The position numbers and the translations under genes are program-made. 64,000 nucleotides of DNA from Paraburkholderia sp. FT54 (GTDB lineage Bacteria; Pseudomonadota; Gammaproteobacteria; Burkholderiales; Burkholderiaceae). Under the pieces are notes generated by a model, which worked only from the letters and a program-made list of their open reading frames with translations, did not search any database and was not told the DNA's origin. The stretch lies in assembly GCF_031585635.1 (NCBI RefSeq), contig NZ_CP134196.1, positions 2,480,001-2,544,000 on the forward strand, written 5' to 3'. Positions 18,008 to 27,107 of this stretch are shown here, piece by piece. Numbering within the stretch: position 1 is the first letter of the stretch; the number at the start of each line of letters is the position of its first letter.

Positions 18008-19030
18008 TCATCGCACGCGGCGGCGTCCCTCGAAAATCAGGAGCATCACACACGCGTAGGCGGTCACAGCCAGAAAGAGCCCCATGCGTACCGCGAATGC
18101 ACTGTAGACGTCCTTGCCTGCCACGCTATCCTGCACCGACTGGCCGAGCAGGATGATCGTCGTGACGAGACTGTTCAGCCAGAAGCCCGGCGAGTAGCGC
18201 GTCGGGCTGATGCGATAAAGCTTGCGTCCCACCACCAAACCGAACAGCAACATCCACAGGAAGAACATCCAGAGATCAACGAAGAGCCTGAGTGCAAACC
18301 AGAACGCGACCGCGAGCAGGCCACCCAGCAGCGTAGAGCCGATGAGATCTCGCGCCGCGCTGCGGGCCGTGGTGGTACAACTCTGTCTGCCGAGGCTCAC
18401 GGACTTCATGATGATCGGCATGTAGCTCGCCGGATCGGTCATCGCGAGCAGGTAGACCGGCATGACCACGAGCGCGGCGCGCAGCGCAACGCGTACGGCC
18501 AGCTCGTTCGCCATGACGGGCGCGGCAGGCTGCAGCCGCGCGCTCATGGGCTCGGGAAACAGCCTGTGGACCAGGGCCGACACCACCACGGCAAGCACGA
18601 GCCCCTTCACCAGTGCGCCAACGACCGTCACGGCTAACTGGAAGTCAGCTGTACCTGCTGCGGAGATCATCGTCAGTCCCGCCACCAGAAAGGTGGCGAC
18701 CAGATTGTTCCCGCCGCGCAATCCGTAGCGAAAAGCAAGAAAGAGCATGAGACCCGTGATCATCACGCCAGCGAACGCGTAATGACGTAGCAGCGGAACA
18801 AGCAGCAAGCCACTGCCCGTGGTCAATGCGACGACCAGCGCGAACGCGATGCCTGCCTTGAACGACAGTGGCCGGTTTTGCGTCGCCAGCAGAAAGACGG
18901 CGAACACCGGCGCGACCACGGGAATCGGCAGATCCAGCGCGAAACTGACTGCGAGGCAGAGTGCCGTCCCCGTGGCCACGCGCAACGCACGGCGACCGGG
19001 AAGCTGGAGTGCGTTTTCCATCGACGTCAA
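18008..19030 (-). CDS. DUF2955 / FUSC-like inner-membrane protein
   Basis: A 340-residue membrane protein with about ten hydrophobic segments in two blocks, residues 15-160 and 190-330, the arrangement of the DUF2955 and aromatic-acid exporter (FUSC-like) families. Its start overlaps the stop of the upstream HlyD-type gene by 4 bp (ATGA), so translation is probably coupled. With the membrane-fusion protein and the NodT outer-membrane factor it should form a tripartite efflux system, possibly for aromatic acids or other small toxic organics. The substrate is inferred from family only. Confidence 0.82.
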   Translation of the reverse strand: MTSMENALQLPGRRALRVATGTALCLAVSFALDLPIPVVAPVFAVFLLATQNRPLSFKAGIAFALVVALTTGSGLLLVPLLRHYAFAGVMITGLMLFLAFRYGLRGGNNLVATFLVAGLTMISAAGTADFQLAVTVVGALVKGLVLAVVVSALVHRLFPEPMSARLQPAAPVMANELAVRVALRAALVVMPVYLLAMTDPASYMPIIMKSVSLGRQSCTTTARSAARDLIGSTLLGGLLAVAFWFALRLFVDLWMFFLWMLLFGLVVGRKLYRISPTRYSPGFWLNSLVTTIILLGQSVQDSVAGKDVYSAFAVRMGLFLAVTAYACVMLLIFEGRRRVR

Positions 19031-20154
19031 TAAAGGTAGGAAAGCCAGCTCATCACGCGCAGAAACACGCGACCCAGCGGATTGAGCGGATTGCCCTGAC
19101 TCGGAAATGCCATCACCTCGGCCTGCCCGCCAATGCGGATGTTGTGCAGACGTGCGCGCTCACCCGGGTCGAACTCGACGATCACCGGAAAGCGCTGGGC
19201 CGGACGCAGCCAGTCGCGGCTGTTCTGCACGGTGGGCAGACTGCCGGGTGGCGTGCTCTGCCCCGCGCTCACGCCATAGCCGATACTGCGGACGCGCCCT
19301 TCGAAGACTTCGCCCGGCAGCGCGTCCAGCGCGATAGCCACAGACGTGCCGGGCCGGAGGTGGCCGAGGTTGTTCTCGGTCATATCGGCGCTGACCCACA
19401 CGTTGCGGATCGCAATCAGTGTCATCACCGGATTGCCCGCCGCCGCGAACTGGCCGACCTCGGCGCGCAGATCGGTGATGACGCCGCCTGTGCGGGCCGT
19501 GATCCGCGTGTTGGCCAGATCGAGTTCGGCCTTCTGGACGGCAGCCGCCGCGCTGCGCAACTGCGCGTTATCTGCATCGTGGCCACCCTGCTGCTCGCGG
19601 GCGCGCTCAACTTCGGCACGCGCTGCGGCAACCTGGCTTTGGGCCTGCTCGTGCGTTGCGCGCGCCACTTCGAGGCGTCGAAGCGAGACCGTGCCTTCGT
19701 CTTCGCGGTACAGCCGTTCCAGGCGCTCGCTGTCCTGCCGCGCCTTGATCTCGTTTGCGATCGCCGCTCGCAGCGATGCGAGCGCCGAATCGATGCCGGC
19801 CGTGCTGGCGCCGACCTGACGGCGCGTGGAGTCGAGGTCGGCCCGTGTGCGATCGGCGGCAATGCGGTATTGCCCGCTATCGATTTCGAACAGCACGTCA
19901 CCCGCGTTGACTTCCTGGTTGTTGTGCACGAGAACGCGCGTCACCCGTCCTGCTACTTCCGCGACGACGGGCACGACATAGGCCTGCACACGCGCCTGTT
20001 GCGTGTAAGGCGTAAAGCGGTCGGCGAGCAGATACCAGATCAGGCTCACGACGATCAGGCCGACAATCCACTTCACCGCCCTGCCCGTTGGATCGGCGTC
20101 GGGCGACGGTGCCGGTGTCGGCGCGGCATGGGAGGGCTCGGGCATGTCGCTCAT
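19027..20154 (-). CDS. HlyD/EmrA-family membrane fusion protein
   Basis: A 375-residue periplasmic adaptor: a short cytosolic tail with 'PSPDADPTGRAVKW', one transmembrane helix (about residues 28-46), a lipoyl-like half motif 'VAEVAGRVTRVLVHNNQEV', a long Ala/Glu/Arg-rich coiled-coil hairpin (about 100-190), then the second lipoyl and beta-barrel part ('AVGQFAAAGNPVMTLIA'-like, 'VWVSADMTENNLGHLRPG'). This order is standard for adaptors that bridge an inner-membrane pump to a TolC-type channel. It overlaps the genes on both sides by 4 bp, showing a tight operon. Confidence 0.9.
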   Translation of the reverse strand: MSDMPEPSHAAPTPAPSPDADPTGRAVKWIVGLIVVSLIWYLLADRFTPYTQQARVQAYVVPVVAEVAGRVTRVLVHNNQEVNAGDVLFEIDSGQYRIAADRTRADLDSTRRQVGASTAGIDSALASLRAAIANEIKARQDSERLERLYREDEGTVSLRRLEVARATHEQAQSQVAAARAEVERAREQQGGHDADNAQLRSAAAAVQKAELDLANTRITARTGGVITDLRAEVGQFAAAGNPVMTLIAIRNVWVSADMTENNLGHLRPGTSVAIALDALPGEVFEGRVRSIGYGVSAGQSTPPGSLPTVQNSRDWLRPAQRFPVIVEFDPGERARLHNIRIGGQAEVMAFPSQGNPLNPLGRVFLRVMSWLSYLY

Positions 20155-21692
20155 TGGGACGGACCTGAGGACGGATTGGCGGCAGCCGAAGGAGCGCCCG
20201 GCTCGCTCAGCAGATCGCCCCAGTCGGTGCGTTCCTGCATCTGCGCGCGGGTCGCTGGATCGACGATCGGCTGCTCCGCGTACCAGCCTCCGCCGAGCGC
20301 CTTGTACAGCGCGATCAGGCTGCCAACGGCATTGCTGCGGTTGACGATAAACGCGTCCTGTTGTGCGAACAGCGCGCGCTGGGCATCCAGCACGCGCTGG
20401 AAGTCTGAATACCCTTCGCGGTAGATCGTATTGGCAAGCGTGAGGGACCGCCGCGCGGCTCCTTGAGCGTCGTTCAGAATGGTGTCCCGCTGCAAGGCGG
20501 CGATCAGTGCGGTAGCGGCATCATCGGCTTCTCGCGCGGCTTCGCGCACGGTGTTCTGATAGGCGACCGTCAACAGTTGCAGCCGGGCGTCCTGCACGCG
20601 CACGTTGTTGATGATCCTGCCATGATCGAACACGTTCCACGTGATGCTCGGGCCGGCTATCACGGCCAGCGTGTTCGGTGAGCCGGTGAGCGAACTCGCG
20701 CTCCAGACAAGCGAGCCTACCAGCGACACGGACGGATAGAGATCGGCTTTCGCCACGCCGATCAGCGCCGACTGTGCGGCCATCTGATACTCGGCAGCGC
20801 GAACGTCGGGGCGACGCAATAGCAGATCGGCTGGCACGTCCTGCAGCACCGCGTGATCGATGAGCGGAATCACGGCCGCCTTGCTGGACTGCGCGTCGAG
20901 CTCCGGCAGCGGACCGGGCGGTCGCCCCGTCAGCACCGACAATGCGTGACGCGCGAGCACGATCTGGCTCTCGAATTCGGGGATGCTGCTCAGCGTGCCC
21001 AGATACTGCGTTTTGGCCTGCTGGAAGTCCAGTTCATCCGTCTCGCCGCTCTTGAAGAGCTTTTGCGCGATGTCGTAGCTGCGCTTCTGCAACCGGGCGT
21101 TGTCGCGCGCGATGCGCAGGCGCGCCTCGGCCGTGCGCAGCGTGAAGTAGGTATCGGCGAGCTGTGCATGTAACAGGACCAACGCGGCGTCGCGATTCGA
21201 TTGCGCGGCAAAGAATGCGGCGTCGGCCGACTCGATTGCGCGGCTAAAACGCCCCCAGAAGTCGAGTTCCCAGCCGATGCTGAAGCCCGCGCCGTATTGC
21301 CAGTAGGCACCCGAGCGCGGGTTGAATCCATCCGAGCGCTTGCGCGCCGAGTAAAGCACGTCGGCGTTGACCTGCTGCAGTTGGGGATAGCGTCCCGCAA
21401 GCGCGATGCCGAGCTGCGCGCGGGCCTCGATCACGCGCAGGCCAGCAATCTTCAGGTCGCCGTTGTTTGCATCGGCTTGCGCGATCAGGCGCTCGAGGTT
21501 CTCGTCGCCGAAAATCTGCCACCACTGACGCGCATCGGGCTGCGCTGCCTGCTGGGTAACCTGCCCGATCGATGCGCTGCTCCAGTGCTCGCTCCACGCC
21601 TCATGCTGCGGACGAAAGTCCGGACCCACGAGCATGCACCCGCTCAGGAAGCCTGTGAGGCCGCCGATCAGCAACACTGTCCGAAGCGGCAT
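20151..21692 (-). CDS. NodT-family outer-membrane efflux lipoprotein
   Basis: A TolC-like outer-membrane factor of about 513 residues from the ATG at 21692; a GTG at 21725 gives 524. The lipobox 'LTGFLSGCMLVGPDF' places a lipidated Cys near the N-terminus, as in OprM and NodT. Two OEP repeats follow ('WWQIFGDENLERLIAQAD', 'LDFWGRFSRAIESADAAF', 'LLRRPDVRAAEYQMAAQSA'). It would be the outer-membrane exit duct for the adaptor and inner-membrane protein encoded downstream. An AGGGTGG box precedes 21692, which is why I prefer that start. Confidence 0.9.
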   Translation of the reverse strand: MPLRTVLLIGGLTGFLSGCMLVGPDFRPQHEAWSEHWSSASIGQVTQQAAQPDARQWWQIFGDENLERLIAQADANNGDLKIAGLRVIEARAQLGIALAGRYPQLQQVNADVLYSARKRSDGFNPRSGAYWQYGAGFSIGWELDFWGRFSRAIESADAAFFAAQSNRDAALVLLHAQLADTYFTLRTAEARLRIARDNARLQKRSYDIAQKLFKSGETDELDFQQAKTQYLGTLSSIPEFESQIVLARHALSVLTGRPPGPLPELDAQSSKAAVIPLIDHAVLQDVPADLLLRRPDVRAAEYQMAAQSALIGVAKADLYPSVSLVGSLVWSASSLTGSPNTLAVIAGPSITWNVFDHGRIINNVRVQDARLQLLTVAYQNTVREAAREADDAATALIAALQRDTILNDAQGAARRSLTLANTIYREGYSDFQRVLDAQRALFAQQDAFIVNRSNAVGSLIALYKALGGGWYAEQPIVDPATRAQMQERTDWGDLLSEPGAPSAAANPSSGPSQ

Positions 21693-21743
21693 CGCCACCC
21701 TGCATGGGAGCATTGAAGGCGACACGGCGTGGTCTCGGGAGAC

Positions 21744-22847
21744 TCAGGATTGTTCGGGTTTCTGACACTGCCCGGATGCCGGCTGGTCTTTCACCCATCG
21801 CCAGAACAGCTGGTAACCCACCGCGAGCATGACGGGACCGATGAAAAGCCCGACGACGCCGCCTGTCACCATGCCCCCGATCGCGCCGATCAGCACCACT
21901 GGCATTGGCACCGCGACGCCACGGCCCAGCAACAGTGGTTTGAGCACGTTATCAGCCAGGCCGGCAATGAAAACGTAGACCGAGAATGCGACGGTCGCTG
22001 TATTCACCCCCTGCGTAACAATCACGAAAATGATGACGGGTACTGTAATCAGCGTTGCGGGTAACTGCATGATGCCGATCAGCAGCACGGCGAGCGCGAG
22101 CAGGCCCGCGCCGGGAATACCCATGACGATGAACGCGATGCCGATGAGCAGCATCTGGATGAACGCAATACCCACCACGCCCTGCGCCACTGCGCGAATG
22201 GTCGACGTGCATAAATCGGCAATCTGCTGGCCGTTCTCGGGCCCCGAGATGCGCGAGGCAATCTGCACTGAACTTTGGTAGCCCTTCTCCCCATGCGCCA
22301 TGAAAATGCCCGCGACTATGAGCGCAACGAAAAAAACCAGCAGTCCCGCACCCAGGCCCGTGACCGTGCCGAGGATCGCGAGCCCGGCTTCCTTGAGTTG
22401 AGGTGCGAACTTCTGCGCGAGCCCAGTGAGATCGGTCGAAGCCTGCGTCCAGAAGTCATAGATCCGCTGGCCTATTAACGGCCAGGCGGCCACGGATTGA
22501 TCCGGCGGCGGAATCTGAAAGCTGCCGCTCCTGAAAATGGCCATCGCCCGCTCGATCGAATTGGCGACCGCGACGCCCAGCAGATAGGTCGGCACGAGAA
22601 TGACTACGAACGCGCAGAGGATGATCACCGTGGCGATCAGGCCATCCTTGCCGGCGAGCGAACGCCGCAGCCTAACCTGCAGCGGATACAGCGTGATTGC
22701 AAGGATCAATGCCCAGACCATGAGATTGAGGAACGGGACAAAGATCCGGAAACAGAAGATGGCCAGAACGGCGACAAGTCCGGCACGGATCAATACATCC
22801 AGCAATTGCCGGGACAGCACCCGTTGGGTATCCGGTGTGATCAGCAT
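21744..22847 (-). CDS. AI-2E family transporter (PerM-like permease)
   Basis: A 367-residue integral-membrane protein with about eight hydrophobic segments and the family region 'GIAFIVMGIPGAGLLALAVL' followed by 'PVIIFVIVTQG'. The AI-2E family includes the autoinducer-2 exporter TqsA and Na+/H+ antiporters, so the substrate is open. It is the first gene of the efflux operon, 18-50 bp before the NodT gene depending on the start used there. That placement suggests it is co-expressed with the tripartite pump. Confidence 0.85.
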   Translation of the reverse strand: MLITPDTQRVLSRQLLDVLIRAGLVAVLAIFCFRIFVPFLNLMVWALILAITLYPLQVRLRRSLAGKDGLIATVIILCAFVVILVPTYLLGVAVANSIERAMAIFRSGSFQIPPPDQSVAAWPLIGQRIYDFWTQASTDLTGLAQKFAPQLKEAGLAILGTVTGLGAGLLVFFVALIVAGIFMAHGEKGYQSSVQIASRISGPENGQQIADLCTSTIRAVAQGVVGIAFIQMLLIGIAFIVMGIPGAGLLALAVLLIGIMQLPATLITVPVIIFVIVTQGVNTATVAFSVYVFIAGLADNVLKPLLLGRGVAVPMPVVLIGAIGGMVTGGVVGLFIGPVMLAVGYQLFWRWVKDQPASGQCQKPEQS

Positions 22848-23793
22848 AACTATCCTCCCGGCGGGTCACTCCTGAGCATGTGCAGGCGACAAATCAGGGC
22901 GCGCCTAATCTGGCACCGTCGACATGGCAGGGAGAAACGCGCACTGATACTGAAGTAGTGCCACGGTTGAAGCTGGTCTGCAAAGATCTAAAATCTTGCC
23001 GCGAACGTGCACCCGTTCTATTCACATTCAGCCGCGAACGCGTGATACCGTGCGGATGAAAAGCACTTTTACTGACTCATGTCGTGATGGGCGGCTTTAG
23101 TCGCAGCATCGCGCTTCTTCCCGGCTTCCCCTTTCTTGCGGTCGTAGATTGGGCTCGCACCCGGATTCTCTTCAGGCCATATTCACGAATTGCATGACAA
23201 GCTCCCCCTTGGCCCGCAGGTAAAGAATTTCAGCCTATACACGTTGAACAAAAGTCTGTATTGGACTTTGGTCCTATGACTGGTTGGACGGCGTGGACAT
23301 CGTTCTGCCCAGAAGAAGCATTGCATTTGTGGTTGTATGTGCGTTACCGTGCAAGTCATCTTGCGAACCCGAATCGACGCCAGTGCTACTGCTCACGTTA
23401 CCGCGCCTGAGAGAAGATCGTGCGTGACATTGCACATCCTCAGCCGGCGTTGACATCGTGCTGCGCTTCATCAAACGCAGTTCGTTTGGAGTCCATTACT
23501 GATAGTTTTGTAATTCCACCGCTTCGGCAAGGGCCTTACGGCGCCGCTTGCCCGTTTCGCCTGACGAGAACAGTTCGTCGAGGGAAGCACAGCCGTCGGC
23601 AGCACGCATTTCGCCGACCGATTTGATCGCCTCACCGATGCCCCCTGGGCGTCGACTGGCCCAGGATGCTGGCATAGCATCACCGCATATGCACGCGAGG
23701 AACCGGTGCACCGCATGTGCCCGGCGAAGCCCGCAGCATCACGCCATTCAACTGATCTCGCGCGCGAGATCGTGCCACTCCGAGGAGTTACCC
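22848..23793. other. Intergenic region with small-ORF remains
   Basis: No intact gene is convincing. At 23069-23180 (minus) a frame reads 'NPGASPIYDRKKGEAGKKRD' and ends 'HHDMSQ', which looks like a real small charged protein, but its ATG at 23180 is one base out of frame, so it is probably a decayed gene. At 23496-23711 (minus) a 71-codon frame contains 'DELFSSGETGKRRRKALAEA' and may be the end of another lost gene. Neither has a family I recognise. Confidence 0.35.
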
Positions 23794-24201
23794 ATGCCGC
23801 TCGCCTCCGCCACTGCTTGCCTTGCGGCCGACGCGCCCAACTACGTCGTCGCCATCGAGGCTGGCCGCCACCCGCTGACCGGCGACGAAGGCCACCACGA
23901 AGGCGGCCAGGATCGCGGCCCCGCGCCATTCGCGTTCGTGCTGTCCGGGCTTGCCGCGTGCACAGCCGCCACGCTGCGCATGTACATGCAGCGCAAGACG
24001 TGGCCGGCCGCCACGATCGCCGTTGAAGTCAGCCTGCATGCCGATCACGACGGGATCCAGTACATCCGCCGCGGCGTGGCGGTCGAAGGACCGCTTGAAG
24101 AGGCGCAGCGCGTGCGCCTTGCCGAAATCTGCGAAAAGACGCCGGTCACGCTCTTCATCAAGCGCGGCACGCCCATCGACACGACGCTGCGCATTGCATG
24201 A
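23794..24201 (+). CDS. OsmC-family peroxide-reducing protein
   Basis: A 135-residue protein starting at ATG 23794, preceded by a CGAGGAG box. The frame is open further upstream but lacks family similarity there. OsmC/Ohr features are present: 'GQDRGPAPFAFVLSGLAACT', with the catalytic Cys in 'LAACTA' at about residue 53, and 'ICEKTPVTLFIKRGTPI' near the end. In many OsmC proteins that second position is a Cys (CPVS-type motif); here the segment reads TPVT, so the second redox Cys may be the one in 'EICEK'. The likely role is reduction of organic hydroperoxides in the cytosol. Confidence 0.85.
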   Translation: MPLASATACLAADAPNYVVAIEAGRHPLTGDEGHHEGGQDRGPAPFAFVLSGLAACTAATLRMYMQRKTWPAATIAVEVSLHADHDGIQYIRRGVAVEGPLEEAQRVRLAEICEKTPVTLFIKRGTPIDTTLRIA

Positions 24202-24593
24202 CGCAAGCGTCATTGCCACACGCGTCGAAGTTACCGCGCCTGTATTTGTTTGAGCGCTTACATCAGTTCACGCGGATTCCAATGAGACATCCGGCATCGC
24301 GGACGTCTAGCTTCCGCTTCGCGGTAGCACGCCCCGTTCGACCAAGATGCTCGACCTGCTCCGACAGGTTGGAGTATCAGCTTACCTAAGCCAAGGTTTC
24401 GATAAGAGCATTAGAGTTTGACAATTGCTTTACATAGACAGCATGGTTACTACACTTGGTTGTTGCGGCGCCCATTGGGTCTGCCGTGCTCGTGGTCACT
24501 ACTGAGCAATGATGAGAGGGTGCGCACTGTGGTCAGTTGTCGGGCGCCCTGCTGATAGTGGCGTCTTATCTTGCGGAATTGGAGGTCGCAATC
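24202..24593. other. Intergenic region, nothing recognised
   Basis: About 390 bp with no supported gene. The part just before 24594 carries a GGAGG box for the next gene. Confidence 0.4.
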
Positions 24594-24890
24594 ATGCAAA
24601 CTGTTTTAAGACGATATTCCGGAAAGGGCGCGAAAGAATTGTTTGATTTGCTCGAGAAGCACAACGCTGAGGTCGAAGAATGGATGGGTGGTGTCAAAGG
24701 CTTGGTAACGTACACGCTCGTACGCAGCGGGGATGGCGGATTCTCCGTGACCGTTTGTCAAGACAAGACAGGTATCGATGAGAGCGTGCAAAGAGCGAAG
24801 GAATGGATCGCGAAGAATGCGGGGAGTGTTGGAGCGGCGGCGCCGGAAGTGACGGAGGGTGCAGTCATTGCTCATTTGAACAAGTCTTAG
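24594..24890 (+). CDS. Small conserved protein of unknown function
   Basis: A 98-residue cytosolic protein, 'MQTVLRRYSGKGAKELFDLL' onward, with a GGAGG box 7-8 bp before the ATG. Composition and the 'VTYTLVRSGDGGFSVTVCQD' core suggest a small alpha/beta fold similar to dimeric alpha-beta barrel (ABM-like) proteins, but I cannot name a family with certainty. It stands alone, followed by a perfect 12-bp hairpin. Confidence 0.7.
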   Translation: MQTVLRRYSGKGAKELFDLLEKHNAEVEEWMGGVKGLVTYTLVRSGDGGFSVTVCQDKTGIDESVQRAKEWIAKNAGSVGAAAPEVTEGAVIAHLNKS

Positions 24891-24900
24891 TTCTTACACT

Positions 24901-24941
24901 TGCGACGCACGTGTTAGGTGGTGGCATGGACGTGCGTCGCA
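24901..24941 (+). terminator. Perfect 12-bp hairpin after small gene
   Basis: TGCGACGCACGT at 24901-24912 pairs perfectly with ACGTGCGTCGCA at 24930-24941, 10 bp after the stop. No U-run follows, so it may be a transcript-stabilising stem or a weak terminator. The rest of 24942-25248 holds nothing I can name. Confidence 0.5.
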
Positions 24942-25248
24942 CAAAAGCGTAGATGGTGACGTCAGCAACACGAGATAAATTCTCATAAAGGCCGACGTGT
25001 TGTCGACATGATCCCAACCACGAGGTCCGGTGCCTGGTGCGGAGCCGACGCTTGAATGGCCACCTGAGCGTGCGGAGGAACAACCCTGGTTGGCCGAACC
25101 CGGTCCGACGCCGGTTCGAGAAGCTTATCTGCCTTCGACCGCTTTATCCGCCAGAAGTCGACCCCCAAGGCACAGTGGCATTTCTCTGAAACGGCCATTC
25201 GCAGCGAGGCGTGACGTCCCGTATTCTGGCAGCCCATTCCGCACTGGC

Positions 25249-25752
25249 CTATTGCACTTTTTTGTCTTCGCGTTTCGCGTCCGCCATGGCCTCCGGCTCC
25301 AACTCTTCCGCGGACCGGTTCAGGTGGACGAATAGCCCCCAGGAGGCAAGAAGCAAGGCTGTCGACGCAATCAGCCCGGCCGCATATCGAAGCTGCGATG
25401 GATCCTGGTGCAGCGCCTTGAACGTTGCCACTAGCCCTTCGATGGCAAGCGCGACGACGACAACCACCAGGAATCGCGACATGAAACGTCGCACCCGCGT
25501 CGGCGCGCTCACGTCAGCCGCCCGTATGACCTCTTCCTCTACGATGGTCTCGGCGATCTGCAAGGCGACAACGGCCCCGGCCAGCAGCCCCAAAGCTTCA
25601 ATGACGGATTGCGCGCTTGCCTCGTCCCATTGACTCGCCAATGCAATCGATCCGATGCGAGCAGCAATCGCAATCAACATCAACGCCGCGCAGGTGAAGA
25701 GAACAGCCATCAGCCCATGGACGATCGTAAAGAAGCGCACAAGGAACTTCAT
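25249..25752 (-). CDS. Small inner-membrane protein of unknown function
   Basis: A 167-residue protein started at ATG 25752, where a GGGAG box lies upstream; a further in-frame ATG at 25776 lacks one. It has four hydrophobic segments at about residues 8-30, 50-70, 90-112 and 125-145, with a charged cytosolic tail 'EAMADAKREDKKVQ'. This matches small conserved membrane proteins seen in many proteobacteria, without a known role. It is transcribed alone. Confidence 0.7.
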   Translation of the reverse strand: MKFLVRFFTIVHGLMAVLFTCAALMLIAIAARIGSIALASQWDEASAQSVIEALGLLAGAVVALQIAETIVEEEVIRAADVSAPTRVRRFMSRFLVVVVVALAIEGLVATFKALHQDPSQLRYAAGLIASTALLLASWGLFVHLNRSAEELEPEAMADAKREDKKVQ

Positions 25753-26060
25753 TTTTTTGGCTCCCTTGCATTGCAAGTGGGTGATCCATGCGGTGTTCCA
25801 TCAATTTCTGAAAGGCGCGGCGATGAGGGCTGGTTAATTCGTGTCGTAAACGACATTAGTTGACAACTCCACAGGAATCAACGAATGCCCCGGGAAGCCG
25901 TGTATGGCGGAAGGCAGCCGGCTCCAACAGTTGCCCGCAAAGCGCCGCCAGGTTTGACTCCCGCTCTGCCTGATCACGGCCTACCCATCATCCTACCCAT
26001 ACTGCAAGATCAATAGCCACAACAGATCAGAAAGAGGCGCGTGTGGTGCTTCCGACCAGG
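25753..26060. other. Spacer ahead of the rearranged region
   Basis: About 300 bp with no supported gene; it leads into the truncated IS21 transposase, so part of it may be the breakpoint region. Confidence 0.35.
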
Positions 26061-26065
26061 TCGCT

Positions 26066-26640
26066 GTGGGGGCTACAGCCGCGCGAGCTTCGTGCGGCTC
26101 ACCGCGCGTGAGGATGCCGCGACGCTGTGCGAATGCCTGCGCGAAGCGCTCGTCTACTTCGGCGGCACGCCGGAACATGTGCTGTTCGACAACGCGAAGT
26201 CGGTGGTCATCGAGCGCGATGCATTCGGCGAGGACGGGCATCGCTGGAATCCAAAGTTGCTTGCATCGGCCGAGACCTACGGCTTCACGCCGAAGATGTG
26301 TCGTCCGTATCGCGCGAAGACCAAGGGCAAGGTCGAACGCTTCAACCGCTATCTCAAGGAAGGCTTCGTGGTGCCGCTTGCTGCGACGCTCAAGTCATCG
26401 GGGTTGAAGCTGGATGTAGACGCCGTCAATGCGCACATCGGGTGGTGGCTGTCAGAAGTTGCCAACGTGCGCCGTCACGCGACGACGGGCGAGCGTCCAG
26501 CGGTGCTACTTGCTGCTGAGCAGGCGGCGCTCCTGCCGCTGCCGGCGCAGGCGCCAGCGCTCGCTGCCCCGGACAACCGCCGGGTGCTGCCACGCGAGAG
26601 TCTGCAACATCCGCTGGCAGTCTACGACGCGTTTCTGTTG
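26066..26640 (+). pseudogene. IS21-family IstA transposase fragment
   Basis: This is the second half of an IstA-type integrase. It keeps 'YSRASFVRLTAREDAATLCE', 'VLFDNAKSVVIERDAFGEDG' (catalytic Asp in the LFDNAK motif), and 'CRPYRAKTKGKVERFNRYLK' (catalytic Glu in KGKVE). It ends near 'ESLQHPLAVYDAF', where sequence switches abruptly to the 3' end of a 5S rRNA gene. The first half, the helix-turn-helix and the partner IstB are missing. The frame continues into the rRNA as read-through to 26769. Confidence 0.88.
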
Positions 26641-26650
26641 CTGCTGGGGA

Positions 26651-26766
26651 GCCTGACGATTACCTACTTTCACACGGGTAATCCGCACTATCATCGGCGT
26701 GGAGTCGTTTCACGGTCCTGTTCGGGATGGGAAGGGGTGGGACCGACTCGCTATGGTCATCAGGCA
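26651..26766 (-). rRNA. rrf: 5S ribosomal RNA
   Basis: Read on the minus strand, 26766-26651 begins TGCCTGATGACCATAGCGAG and ends with AATCGTCAGGC, so the 5' and 3' ends pair as in the 5S acceptor helix. The interior contains CCCACCCCTTCCCATCCCGA and GAACAGGACCGTGAAACG, the conserved 5S loop B/C region, at the usual spacing for betaproteobacteria (about 116 nt). It is complete. The 23S gene that should precede it is missing except for its last bases, so it is an orphan with no intact rRNA promoter in view. Confidence 0.93.
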
Positions 26767-26931
26767 TGACTTGTTGTCATGCTGTCCTGGGGACAGCACA
26801 ACCAATCGGGAAGAAGTAGTTTCTGGTGATGCTCACCAGGGGTAGAGCTGTTGGGGTTGTGTTGTCTGTGTGTATCAATTCGCACAACACTGATCTCAAC
26901 CGTCACGTGTGCAAGACACACCGGTTATAGG
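26767..26931 (-). other. 23S-5S internal transcribed spacer
   Basis: The 165 bp between the 23S tail and 5S gene contains stems such as GCTGTCCTGGGGACAGC (26781-26797) and no reading frame. It is the usual processing spacer of an rrn operon, kept intact beside the truncated 23S end. Confidence 0.7.
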
Positions 26932-26964
26932 ATCAAGCCTTACGGGCAATTAGTATCAGATACC
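26932..26964 (-). pseudogene. Last bases of a 23S rRNA gene
   Basis: On the minus strand, CTGATACTAATTGCCCGTAA followed by GGCTTGATCC is the conserved 3' end of betaproteobacterial 23S rRNA. Upstream of CTGATAC the sequence changes abruptly to an IS6-type transposase, with a CTG shared at the join. About 2.85 kb of 23S sequence is missing, so this is a breakpoint relic. Confidence 0.8.
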
Positions 26965-27107
26965 AACGCACGCAAAGGACGATGACTTCGCGGTCGAAAT
27001 GACGCCCGTTGAACAACCATTCGAGATCTTTCAGCTTGCTCATTGGCTCGTGGCCGTCAAAAGCTCGAGAGTAACAGATCGACGCGCCGGAATTGCACCA
27101 CAACCGG
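26965..27107 (-). pseudogene. IS6-family element, left end and transposase start
   Basis: From 27043 the minus strand encodes MSKLKDLEWLFNGRHFDREV and then 'IVLCVRWYL', the N-terminus of an IS6/IS240-type transposase. About 60 bp of likely terminal sequence lies upstream: GGTTGTGGTGCAATTCCGGC resembles an IS6-family inverted-repeat end. The DDE domain is gone, cut at the 23S join. On the other side the element interrupts a UPF0182 gene. Confidence 0.75.

Noticed and set aside
18961..20424. 487-codon plus-strand frame over the efflux genes
   Set aside because: It runs antisense to the HlyD and NodT genes, which have clear domains and overlapping start/stop junctions; the antisense product is low in hydrophobic core residues.
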